Of a stretch of 64,000 nucleotides of DNA, positions 38,330-49,700 are shown one piece after another. The notes under the pieces were generated by a model. It saw nothing but the letters and a program-made list of their open reading frames with translations, was not told where the DNA came from and did not search any database. The translations under genes and the position numbers were made by a program. The DNA lies in contig OZ035963.1 in the NCBI GenBank assembly GCA_964034945.1, positions 46,077,332-46,141,331 of the forward strand, in the 5' to 3' direction. Every line of letters starts with the position of its first letter. Position 1 is the first letter of the stretch. This DNA comes from Chrysopilus asiliformis (taxonomy: Eukaryota > Arthropoda > Insecta > Diptera > Rhagionidae).

Positions 38330-38790
38330 CCGGGTTAAGTTTTTTAATTTTTTTTATGGTCTATGTTGGAGCTAAAGTTCAGGCCAATCGGCTCGGTAGT
38401 TTCCCCGCGAAAGGGTAACATAGTGGGAAAACTAAGTTTCGAGATGACTTTACTCCCTCCCCTTACTCCCCCCACCTGTAGGGCTACTTTTTAATGAATC
38501 TATGTTGGGGCTGGACCCCCGATGAACATCTATGCCAAATTTCAGGCCAATCGGTTCAGTAGTTTCCTCGCGAAAGAGTAACATAGCGCAAAAACTAAGT
38601 TTCGAAATCACTTTACCCCCTCCTCTTACTCCCCCCATCCCTCGCGCTACTTTTCCGTATGCCTATGTTGGAACCAGAACTACCACAGACACTCATACCA
38701 AATTTCAAGTCAATCGGTTCAGCCGTTTTTGCGTGAAAGAGGAACATACAGACCGACAGACACCAACTCATTTTTATATATTAGTATGAT
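38330..38790 (+). repeat. Dispersed repeat with internal tandem units of about 165 bp
   Basis: Words 'caatcggttcag', 'tatgttgg', 'cgcgaaag', 'taacatag' and 'actaagtttcga' recur in two full units and one partial unit. It ends in a CAGACCGACAGACA tract before 'tttttatatattagtatgat', a layout common in insect interspersed repeats. No protein. Confidence 0.6.
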
Positions 38791-38932
38791 ATCACGGCAT
38801 GTGGGTGAGTCTAGGATGGATATTTTACGAAGGTCAAGGAGGTGGGGTGATTAAGGGATACGAAAATTTATAGAGTTCACTACAAAATACACTCCATATA
38901 GTGGACATCCAATATAGTAAGTTCCCGATATA

Positions 38933-39204
38933 CACTCAGAAAAATGGAGGCTAACTCGACGACCTACATACGGCGTAATTGGCCTCGGGCAGGCGCGCGT
39001 TCGCCTGCATGTGGGCTAGTAAAACTGAGTTGATCTGTGGTCGGAGGAATTCTGAAATTAAACCACCAGCAGGTGCAGTAGGGCATTGGGAGCTGCACGA
39101 GTTGACCTTAGATAGGTTAACTCTGACCGCTAGCTGGCTTACAGAAACCTCTGTAAGGTCAGAGTTAACCTGACAAAAAGTTGACCTGGTCATTTTTCTG
39201 AGTC
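38933..39204. mobile_element. Tc1/mariner-type MITE (272 bp)
   Basis: Ends CACTCAGAAAAATG and the complement of GACTCAGAAAAATG, flanked by TA at 38931-38932 and 39205-39206. The interior includes the inverted words 'gttaactctgacc' and 'ggtcagagttaac'. The overlapping open frames are not genes. Confidence 0.75.
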
Positions 39205-39206
39205 TA

Positions 39207-41570
39207 GTAAACACATTAGCGATTCCAAAAAATGAAAAACTCGTTTTTTTGTGCCTGAAGAAGTGCACAAACTGTACTGCTACGTGATAAGGACTCCAAA
39301 TACGAAATCAATTTTAATGGAACTTATATGTCCAACACAATGCTGAGAAAAAAAGTAAATCTAACTATTTTATAATGGAGAATCGGGTCTTTAACTAAAA
39401 TAGTTAATTTCAATTACAAAAACAGTCAATTTAACCACAAAATTGTAGATTTTACTACTAAAGTTATTATAAAAAGTAGGTATTTTTGTAATTGAAAAGT
39501 TATAATCCCAATTTCCCATTACAATATAGATATTTTTTCCCTGCCTGTGTATATTGGAGAAATAAAACCGTCTTTAGCTAAAATTTCTATTTTATCCAGT
39601 TTTGTGGTGTTTTAATTCCAGCTTAACCCTTTTGATCCATAGTAAAAAGTTTATCCAGCTTCGCGGAGTTAAAAAAGTCAAAAAAAAAAAACTCCATGCC
39701 GATTTCAAATTAAAAAAAAATCGGATGAAATCGAGCTCACACTTATATGTGTGTAGCTTTTGATATTTAAGTTATAATGTTGACGAACATGTAATTCAAA
39801 ACATTGATTCTCATATTTTTACAATATTTAAAATATCAATTTCTCGTTTCAATGAAAACTGCTTAAATTAATTAAAATTCATTTGAATGCTTATCACAGC
39901 AGTTCGAAATTAAACTCCGAAAGTTCCGGGTATCTGCATAAAATAAATTAACATTTGCTTACATTTGCATCCAAAATATAGAACTCAATAGCTTCATGAC
40001 CGATTAATATTTTGATGTGAGCTGACATAACAGAAATTATTCACACGTGCTGCAAAATTGGCAAAAAATATTGATATTCAATCGGGAAAATATATCCGAT
40101 ATTTGCAATTGTTTTTTTTATTCATTATGTAATGTATGGAAAAATTTTATGCATGTCCAGGTGTTTATGTCATCTGATTTTTGTCATAGGTTGGATGCAT
40201 TATGGCGAAGGGGATTTAATTTGAAAGTCGGAAATAGACAGCATTAGAGAAAAAAGAATTTCTGTTATATAATCGAAAAAATACTAAATAGTTTTTTTTG
40301 TTACAGGTTAGAACTTAAGAATTTGAAAAATACTCTGCCATTTACAAGTAAAAAAACATTTGTAAAATTACAGAAAGTATTCATAAAAATTAAGCTTTTT
40401 ACGTGCCAAATATTAATATTTTGTATTCCGTTGCAAATTTTTGTTCATGCAAATCGAGAAGTTCTTTTGAAGTTGAGAACAGGGATTTCATTGTCCAACA
40501 GTCAAATGAAGCTTTTAGATTTAAATTTGAACAGATTATCTTGAAAATAATTACATATACATACAGTAGAATCCCGATAATTCGTATGAATTTGCTGGTC
40601 CCTTGAAATACGAATTATCGGGATTCTACTGTAACTGCAATTAAAAATGCAAAATTCTGCAAAATGGCGTATTTGAAATACTTCAGTTAATTGCTAAGTT
40701 TTCAAGAAAATAAATGTTACAAATATTTAAAAAAAATGTATTTAATTTTTATGTACGTAATAATGTAAATATCGTAATATAAAAAGTGAAGAAAATATTA
40801 ACCTGCAGTAAAGTATTTTATTATTTCCTTCTGTTTTTCAATTACTTTGCTATTTCAAATATAATTAAAATATTTTCATAAAATTTTTTTATGGTTGTTG
40901 ATTTTCGTGACTAATTTTTATAGTTTGAATTCAACGCAATTTTCATTAAAGAATTTTTTTTTTTTCGTTAAATTTTATAATTATACTGTTTTATAAGACA
41001 AATTTTGAGAAGGTTAGGTTATCTCATGTATTTAAAACAGATTGTTGACCTTATTTCGTTTTCTGAATGACTTTATGCTTTATTTTGTATTAAAATTATA
41101 TCTACTTTATTTAAATGCAAGTCAGGTCTTAGTTTTAGGTATTTCGGACCCCCACACTCGTCTCACTTTTCGTGATTTTTTTTGGAGTCATGTTCCGCCC
41201 GCCACACCGTCGTAGGCCTCCCCCGCCCCCCACAAAAGTTGGACGTATTTTATGAGCAGGACCTAATTTGGCATTACTGATTACAAATTTTACAATAGTT
41301 TGGTTGCTTAGGCTCTAGTTTTGAGCCAAGTGAAATTCCACTTTTTTAATTCAGCGGGAAGTCCCTAGTTTATTATAATCAAGACTTTTAACTGATTTAT
41401 TTAAATCAAGAAGTAAATGAAGAGCGGTTTCCTGTGACAACCATTTCAATTTGCTTCTATCGTTTCGATTATTCACAATTTGGGCAATTTTAATATTTAA
41501 TCCTCATTTTAAAGGAGGATTTAACAAAAACAAAAAGATCTGTTATAACTCATATGTGTGAAGGTTTTGT
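39207..41570. other. Intergenic, no gene recognised apart from one micro-MITE
   Basis: AT-rich. Short open frames at 40047-40606 have no recognisable domain. Confidence 0.4.
40564..40631. mobile_element. 68-bp micro-MITE
   Basis: CAGTAGAATCCCGATAATTC at the left and its exact complement at the right, with a spacer of about 20 bp, flanked by TA at 40562-40563 and 40632-40633. This is consistent with a Tc1/mariner-type element reduced almost to its ends. Confidence 0.8.
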
Positions 41571-41573
41571 TTA

Positions 41574-42354
41574 CCAGGTGTGTCGGTAAGTCTTTTCCGG
41601 TTTTTTCGCTAAAGAAAACATGTTATTTACAATGGATAGTTAAAATTTATTTATTCAAAGTATTGTCCATTTGATTCTATACATTTTGCCCATCTCTCAG
41701 GCAATTTATGGATGCCATCCCAAAAGAACTGTTTCTCCTTCGAGCTAACCCAATCATCGAGCCATTTTTTTCACTTCTTCGAAATCGGCTAAGTGCTGCT
41801 CTGCAAGCGCATGCCCCATCGATGCAAAAAGATAGTAGTCAGATGGAGCCAGGTCTGGAGAGTACAGCGGGTGCGGTAATACTTCGCATCCAAGTGGTTT
41901 GAACACTTCTTTGACTGATTTTGCTGTGTGAGACGGCGCGTTGTCATGCTGCAAAATCACCTTACCATGTCTTTCAGCGTATTGCGGACGATTTTTGATC
42001 CATTCATGGTTCAAATTGATCATTTGTTGTCGGTAACGATCAGTATTAACTGTTTCTCCAGGTTTCAACAATTCATAATATACGACACCAATCTGGTCCC
42101 ATCAATTTGGTTTCAATCTTGGATGTTGAAATCACCACTTGCGTGCCGCAAATGCACGTTTTCAGGCACAAAACTTGACATTTTCAAACAGCTTTAACAC
42201 TATGAGGTTGTTATTTTGACGGAAAGTAACTTGTGTAGTTTTGAAGATTAATGTCAATAGAATAAAATGACATATGCCACAAATCATAACACTGCATACT
42301 TATGGCTAGCGACATCTATTAGAAAAACCGGAAAAGACTTACCGACACACCTGG
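41574..42354. mobile_element. mariner element, internally deleted (about 781 bp)
   Basis: Terminal repeats CCAGGTGTGTCGGTAAGTCT and complement. TA precedes the left end (41572-41573) but none follows the right end, where sequence passes straight into a foldback MITE. A full mariner is about 1.3 kb, so roughly 0.5 kb is missing; the loss is inside the transposase frame. Confidence 0.9.
41651..42181 (-). pseudogene. mariner transposase pseudogene
   Basis: Starts at an ATG at 42181 with the typical SSFVPENVHLRHA. It then loses the helix-turn-helix region and first catalytic aspartate to a deletion, and resumes with WDQIGVVYYELLKPGE. The second and third catalytic aspartates remain in LQHDNAPSHTA and YSPDLAPSDYYLF (DD34D type). 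A one-base gain in an A run after FEEV breaks the frame before the usual C-terminal segment, which stays readable to TAA at 41651. Non-functional. Confidence 0.9.
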
Positions 42355-42589
42355 GCTGGAATCATGTATCTCGACGCGTTTCTGTCTTTCGACTTCGACG
42401 CAGCTTTTAACTCTTGACTTCGCCATATTAGCAGCTTCAAATTTCCTGGAGTGACAGTTAGAATCACGTTTCGATTCATAGTGACGATTCCGTGAAATTT
42501 CAAGCTGCAGATATGGCGAAGTCAAGAGTTAAAAGCTGCGTCGAAGTCGAAAGACAGAGACGCGTCGGAATACATGATTGGTGCCCTGG
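42355..42589. mobile_element. Foldback MITE abutting the mariner
   Basis: Arms of about 75 bp ('tcgacgcgtttctgtctttc' and complement) pair almost completely, with weaker pairing through the centre. TA follows the right end (42590-42591). Its left CCTGG coincides with the last bases of the mariner, so the exact border is shared. Confidence 0.8.
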
Positions 42590-42591
42590 TA

Positions 42592-43735
42592 CAGTGTTTC
42601 CAGTATATTTTACTGAACGACGGTGAATTTTACAAAAAATACAGTAAATTTCACAAAAATTACAGTAAATTTTACAAAAAAATACAGTAAATTATTGCTG
42701 CAGAATTACTGATTTCGTCTAGAATTTTTATTATTCCCGTTTTCCAAACATTTCTCCTGATTCTAATTTTTCTTTGCTTTTATTTCACAGTTTTACATGC
42801 AAATGACTTAGTTAATTTCAGGTTGTGAGCATATTTAACATAACAATACGAAAAAATACTGCTTAACATTCTCATATACATAAATGCAATTCCTTTTATT
42901 ACCCTGAATTTATTTACAAATGTTGCCCTTCTATTTATTCGTTGTAAGTTAATAAGTTCACAAGTAACAGCGAACAGTGTCCATTGCATGAAAATCCATT
43001 CGGGCCAACTTCCTGGACATTAAACACTATGATATTTCATTTTCAACAAAAACCCTTAGTGTTATTATAGCACTCTTGGTCCATTGTTGTGCACATAATA
43101 CGACACAGGTGAAAAGAATTGATAAAATTCAACATAAGTATTATTTCAGTTTTAAGTTTTAGATGAAAACTTCTTTCTCTCCATGTAGCCAGGTTGGTAG
43201 TAAGTAATCTTAATAAAAGCTATAAAAATTGCTTTAATCATCCTCAGGTGCCATCGGTCCATTCTCGCTTCTGCAATGTGCACAACATTCTAGCAGCAAC
43301 AAAAAAAAAAAAGACACTACAAAACTAGCAGATGCGTGTAATGCTCTTGTATTATATGCTAATTGCAGGTCGGCAAGGTGTGTTCGCGTACCGTAATATG
43401 TAATTTCAATGATTTTTAGATCGAATCGTACCAAATATAATAGTGGAAAAACTGAAATATACGGTAAGCACAACGAAATATAATGTATATAAAAAAAAGC
43501 TCAGTGTGCACTTGGTCGGGGTTGCTAAAAGAGGTTGTTGGTATTAAAATTTTAAAATCATTTTGGGAAATTACATTTAACTGGAGTGGAAAACAATTGT
43601 TGCGCTCGTTTTTCTCCTACCAGAATGGCACTGACTCTAATATGTTATTTATTCGTTTTTTAAATTTAAAACAGATAATTTCGAAACAATTTTTGCATTC
43701 TGGAAAAACATGAATTACAAAGGCTTTACATTTAA
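42592..43735. other. Intergenic, no gene recognised
   Basis: AT-rich, with a short direct repeat of 'acagtaaatt(t)' at 42640-42695. Open frames lack recognisable domains. Confidence 0.4.
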
Positions 43736-43739
43736 AACA

Positions 43740-45140
43740 TATTGAAAACTACGAACCACCGTTTTTGAGAAAATTGCAAAAAAAAAACAGTTTCGTTAGT
43801 TTAGAGGAGGGTGGAAGAAATGATCTGATTTTGCCCGTTTAAAACTCTAACTGCCACGACAGTTTTAAGCCTTTTTCAAATATTTAGTTGTCGGTCAAAA
43901 AGGCACTAAGAGAAAAAAAAATTGAAACAAAATTATACCTAAATGTTATTTTATTACCATAAAATGTGTGCAACTACAGAAAATCGTTTCGGTTGCAGCG
44001 AACACTTTAATAATTTTTATTGTGACAGTTGTATAGGGTCAGGTAGGGTAAAGTGGTCCACGTTTTTATTATTGGCCATAAAATGGTCAAAAATTGGAAT
44101 TTTTGCATGATAAGATAGTCAAATCGCAAACGCAGGACCTAGGCTAACTTTCTCCATTCACAGATTGCCAACTTTTTGACATTAAATTTAATTTTCAGTC
44201 ATTTTTCGGAAACTTTGATTTTTCGATTTTTTCAAAATGGTAGGGAGAAGTGGTCCACCCTCAAAAACTTTCCAGAAATCGCATAAACATAAAATTAAAT
44301 GACAAACAAAAGTATAATCATGAAGTTTGATCAAAAATATGGTTTATTCGAAAGTAACAAATGAGCGTTTGGTCTGTTTTGGTGTTGGTTTCTTCGGTAT
44401 AATTGTTAAGTGTCTTTTTCCGACGCCTTTTTCTGCTTCTCGAATTCGGCTCGATTTTCGGGAGAAGTTATAATCGAGCTTCTCATCGATTTTCGGCCAC
44501 GATTTGAAACACTCAAAATAACTCATAAAAAAAACTTGATAACACGAAATATTACATTGACAGGGTGGACCACTTCACCCTACCAAACGTGGACCACTTC
44601 TCCCTGCCGACGCTATTTTACGCGGAATGACGCTGCTTCAACAACTGTGGAAAAAAGTGCAGAAATTCGGTGGATTTACAAAGTTCATAATGTAAACAAC
44701 ATTTTAGATCAATGAGCTTATTGAAATTGATGAAGAATTCGTCAAAATGTTGTTGAATGTGAATACTTGTGAAAACTTTTCACAATGTTTTTTTGGCACT
44801 GGTCTGTGAGAGTGAGTAAATTCAATGAGTAAAAAAAAAACAGATAATAAAAAACAAGTTGTCATCGAGAGCAACCGATGAGAGTTGCATATTCTGTTCT
44901 AATGTCACTATTACTAACAAAAATGGTGGTGGACCACTTCTCCCTACGGACCACTTCATCCTACCCGACCCTACAATTATGTAGGTGTCAGGTCTTTTTG
45001 ACTGACGTGGCAGTTAGAGTGTTAAGATCTGAGCTTTGCTATTTACGAAAAACGCAATTACATAAAATTTCAAGTTTCTAGCTCAATCCTTTATGGTGTT
45101 TACTGATGGACAGATGGACGGACGGACAGACAGTCTTCAT
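43740..45140 (-). repeat. Repeat F, reverse copy split by an inserted element
   Basis: The right part (about 44990-45135) is the reverse of 9706-9830, including a GGACGGACAGACAG tract at its end. 'aactctaactgccacgacag' at about 43842 and 'gacgtggcagttagagt' at about 45005 are inverted. The element at 44033-44974 is nested between them. Confidence 0.5.
44033..44974. mobile_element. TIR element, TAGGGTCAGGTAGGGT..GGTCCAC family (about 942 bp)
   Basis: Left end TAGGGTCAGGTAGGGTAAAG; the right end is the complement of TAGGGTCGGGTAGGATGAAG. 'aagtggtccac' words recur inside in both orientations. The target duplication is unclear and there is no transposase. Confidence 0.7.
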
Positions 45141-46500
45141 TGAAGTATCGAGACTTTTTATAATTATTGTTTATATTTGACATGAAATATACGCATTTCA
45201 TTTTAAACGAATGTAAATTCAAGCACGCAAATCTTTGTAAAATAATCTTTTAGCGCACCCTAAAAATGTTCCTTTTTGCTTTTTTTCGGGAAAATTACCA
45301 TTGGGGGTTGTTTGCGGTCGTTGGTCACCACTGACAAAATTTCGAGATTTTTACCCGAAGGTTGTAAAGAATGTGTATTTTCTCAATTTTCTCAAGTGTT
45401 GTTAAGAAAGTGAGTGCTCAAATCTTGTACGTATATTGAAAACATATACAAAATACTCTATCCCGATAACGACGAATCAAGATTCTAGTTATGTATGCTA
45501 TTTTATTTTAGTAGGTATACGACAAAAATTTCCAGAAGTGGTCAATAATTTTCTTAACTAGAAATCGAAGAAAAAAATCCTCGCTGAATTTGATCCAAGT
45601 ATAGAAAGGAAATATTTATTAAGGTAATTTGGTTTGATACTATAATAAGAAGTCTTAAAAAATAATTGTATCATAAAACCGAGATCCATACATTTTAAAT
45701 ATAGGTACGCGTAATTTCTTTAAGTGCAATCTAGCGAAATACGAGTTTTCTTCGCATTTGAAAATTTAATGCCAAAAATTAAGATCGAACGTGGATAAAA
45801 AAATTTTTTTTTCTGCGCTATAAAATCCTAGGGCGCGAAACTCAAACAATAGCATGTTTTAGAGTTATGAGCTTTCGGAAAGCGAAAAAAAACTGCCTAA
45901 TATTTAATTTTTTTGGTCTTCATTACCAAACTGCCTACTACTTAAACGTGAAATGTATTAAAAGAGGAAAATCTCATAAAATTCTAATGGACATTACCTA
46001 TAAATTTCCGGCGTTGTAGAGAAGAATGGTTGATGTACAGCAGAGTTTGATGATTTTGGGTTCTTTTTTAAGCCGCTTGGTTACCGTTAATCTTTCAAAT
46101 TAAATTGCCATAAGATCAACCGAAAAGTCTCTTTTCTTCATCTCAAATAAATGGTCGAAGCAATCATCATCATCAACATAATCATGAAAATAGCCCACCA
46201 TTTGCTATTGGGATAAGCTGCGTATACTTAACTTTACTGTTTTGTCAAAGAATTTTCCCTTTTTGGCTGATTTTCCTTTGTAATCATAACTGCTAACTGT
46301 TCCATAACATCCGCTGGATTTATAAGTTTTCCACTTTTCCTTGGGACACTTTGGAATTCCGGTTAGCGTTGATTAAGAGTTTCCCGAGAAGTTTTCTTTT
46401 TTGTTTGAGTTTGAATGAAATTTTTTAGTATATTTTTTGGATTTTTCTTCAATTTTAATGCGCAGAATCATAAAAAAAAAGTTGATTAAGCTTTTACAGT
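45141..46500. other. Intergenic, no gene recognised
   Basis: AT-rich sequence up to the assembly gap. Because the gap adjoins the second octamer array, the left flank of that array cannot be compared with repeat D. Confidence 0.45.
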
Positions 46501-46700
46501 NNNNNNNNNNNNNNNNNNNNNNNNNNNNNNNNNNNNNNNNNNNNNNNNNNNNNNNNNNNNNNNNNNNNNNNNNNNNNNNNNNNNNNNNNNNNNNNNNNNN
46601 NNNNNNNNNNNNNNNNNNNNNNNNNNNNNNNNNNNNNNNNNNNNNNNNNNNNNNNNNNNNNNNNNNNNNNNNNNNNNNNNNNNNNNNNNNNNNNNNNNNN
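46501..46700. other. Assembly gap (200 N)
   Basis: Exactly 200 N, probably a scaffolding placeholder of unknown true size, directly at the left edge of octamer array 2. Confidence 0.99.
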
Positions 46701-49700
46701 GTCAGTCTGTCAGTCCGTCAGTCTGTCAGTCTGTCAGTCTGTCAGTCTGTCAGTCTGTCAGTCTGTCAGTCTGTCAGTCTGTCAGTCTGTCAGTCTGTCA
46801 GTCTGTCAGTCTGTCAGTCTGTCAGTCTGTCAGTCTGTCAGTCTGTCAGTCTGTCAGTCTGTCAGTCTGTCAGTCTGTCAGTCTGTCAGTCTGTCAGTCT
46901 GTCAGTCTGTCAGTCTGTCAGTCTGTCAGTCTGTCAGTCTGTCAGTCTGTCAGTCTGTCAGTCTGTCAGTCTGTCAGTCTGTCAGTCTGTCAGTCTGTCA
47001 GTCTGTCAGTCTGTCAGTCTGTCAGTCTGTCAGTCTGTCAGTCTGTCAGTCTGTCAGTCTGTCAGTCTGTCAGTCTGTCAGTCTGTCAGTCTGTCAGTCT
47101 GTCAGTCTGTCAGTCTGTCAGTCTGTCAGTCTGTCAGTCTGTCAGTCTGTCAGTCTGTCAGTCTGTCAGTCTGTCAGTCTGTCAGTCTGTCAGTCTGTCA
47201 GTCTGTCAGTCTGTCAGTCTGTCAGTCTGTCAGTCTGTCAGTCTGTCAGTCTGTCAGTCTGTCAGTCTGTCAGTCTGTCAGTCTGTCAGTCTGTCAGTCT
47301 GTCAGTCTGTCAGTCTGTCAGTCTGTCAGTCTGTCAGTCTGTCAGTCTGTCAGTCTGTCAGTCTGTCAGTCTGTCAGTCTGTCAGTCTGTCAGTCTGTCA
47401 GTCTGTCAGTCTGTCAGTCTGTCAGTCTGTCAGTCTGTCAGTCTGTCAGTCTGTCAGTCTGTCAGTCTGTCAGTCTGTCAGTCTGTCAGTCTGTCAGTCT
47501 GTCAGTCTGTCAGTCTGTCAGTCTGTCAGTCTGTCAGTCTGTCAGTCTGTCAGTCTGTCAGTCTGTCAGTCTGTCAGTCTGTCAGTCTGTCAGTCTGTCA
47601 GTCTGTCAGTCTGTCAGTCTGTCAGTCTGTCAGTCTGTCAGTCTGTCAGTCTGTCAGTCTGTCAGTCTGTCAGTCTGTCAGTCTGTCAGTCTGTCAGTCT
47701 GTCAGTCTGTCAGTCTGTCAGTCTGTCAGTCTGTCAGTCTGTCAGTCTGTCAGTCTGTCAGTCTGTCAGTCTGTCAGTCTGTCAGTCTGTCAGTCTGTCA
47801 GTCTGTCAGTCTGTCAGTCTGTCAGTCTGTCAGTCTGTCAGTCTGTCAGTCTGTCAGTCTGTCAGTCTGTCAGTCTGTCAGTCTGTCAGTCTGTCAGTCT
47901 GTCAGTCTGTCAGTCTGTCAGTCTGTCAGTCTGTCAGTCTGTCAGTCTGTCAGTCTGTCAGTCTGTCAGTCTGTCAGTCTGTCAGTCTGTCAGTCTGTCA
48001 GTCTGTCAGTCTGTCAGTCTGTCAGTCTGTCAGTCTGTCAGTCTGTCAGTCTGTCAGTCTGTCAGTCTGTCAGTCTGTCAGTCTGTCAGTCTGTCAGTCT
48101 GTCAGTCTGTCAGTCTGTCAGTCTGTCAGTCTGTCAGTCTGTCAGTCTGTCAGTCTGTCAGTCTGTCAGTCTGTCAGTCTGTCAGTCTGTCAGTCTGTCA
48201 GTCTGTCAGTCTGTCAGTCTGTCAGTCTGTCAGTCTGTCAGTCTGTCAGTCTGTCAGTCTGTCAGTCTGTCAGTCTGTCAGTCTGTCAGTCTGTCAGTCT
48301 GTCAGTCTGTCAGTCTGTCAGTCTGTCAGTCTGTCAGTCTGTCAGTCTGTCAGTCTGTCAGTCTGTCAGTCTGTCAGTCTGTCAGTCTGTCAGTCTGTCA
48401 GTCTGTCAGTCTGTCAGTCTGTCAGTCTGTCAGTCTGTCAGTCTGTCAGTCTGTCAGTCTGTCAGTCTGTCAGTCTGTCAGTCTGTCAGTCTGTCAGTCT
48501 GTCAGTCTGTCAGTCTGTCAGTCTGTCAGTCTGTCAGTCTGTCAGTCTGTCAGTCTGTCAGTCTGTCAGTCTGTCAGTCTGTCAGTCTGTCAGTCTGTCA
48601 GTCTGTCAGTCTGTCAGTCTGTCAGTCTGTCAGTCTGTCAGTCTGTCAGTCTGTCAGTCTGTCAGTCTGTCAGTCTGTCAGTCTGTCAGTCTGTCAGTCT
48701 GTCAGTCTGTCAGTCTGTCAGTCTGTCAGTCTGTCAGTCTGTCAGTCTGTCAGTCTGTCAGTCTGTCAGTCTGTCAGTCTGTCAGTCTGTCAGTCTGTCA
48801 GTCTGTCAGTCTGTCAGTCTGTCAGTCTGTCAGTCTGTCAGTCTGTCAGTCTGTCAGTCTGTCAGTCTGTCAGTCTGTCAGTCTGTCAGTCTGTCAGTCT
48901 GTCAGTCTGTCAGTCTGTCAGTCTGTCAGTCTGTCAGTCTGTCAGTCTGTCAGTCTGTCAGTCTGTCAGTCTGTCAGTCTGTCAGTCTGTCAGTCTGTCA
49001 GTCTGTCAGTCTGTCAGTCTGTCAGTCTGTCAGTCTGTCAGTCTGTCAGTCTGTCAGTCTGTCAGTCTGTCAGTCTGTCAGTCTGTCAGTCTGTCAGTCT
49101 GTCAGTCTGTCAGTCTGTCAGTCTGTCAGTCTGTCAGTCTGTCAGTCTGTCAGTCTGTCAGTCTGTCAGTCTGTCAGTCTGTCAGTCTGTCAGTCTGTCA
49201 GTCTGTCAGTCTGTCAGTCTGTCAGTCTGTCAGTCTGTCAGTCTGTCAGTCTGTCAGTCTGTCAGTCTGTCAGTCTGTCAGTCTGTCAGTCTGTCAGTCT
49301 GTCAGTCTGTCAGTCTGTCAGTCTGTCAGTCTGTCAGTCTGTCAGTCTGTCAGTCTGTCAGTCTGTCAGTCTGTCAGTCTGTCAGTCTGTCAGTCTGTCA
49401 GTCTGTCAGTCTGTCAGTCTGTCAGTCTGTCAGTCTGTCAGTCTGTCAGTCTGTCAGTCTGTCAGTCTGTCAGTCTGTCAGTCTGTCAGTCTGTCAGTCT
49501 GTCAGTCTGTCAGTCTGTCAGTCTGTCAGTCTGTCAGTCTGTCAGTCTGTCAGTCTGTCAGTCTGTCAGTCTGTCAGTCTGTCAGTCTGTCAGTCTGTCA
49601 GTCTGTCAGTCTGTCAGTCTGTCAGTCTGTCAGTCTGTCAGTCTGTCAGTCTGTCAGTCTGTCAGTCTGTCAGTCTGTCAGTCTGTCAGTCTGTCAGTCT

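Noticed and set aside
38951..39268. 105-codon minus-strand open frame
   Set aside because: It spans a TA-flanked MITE with TIR CACTCAGAAAAATG, so it is not a gene.
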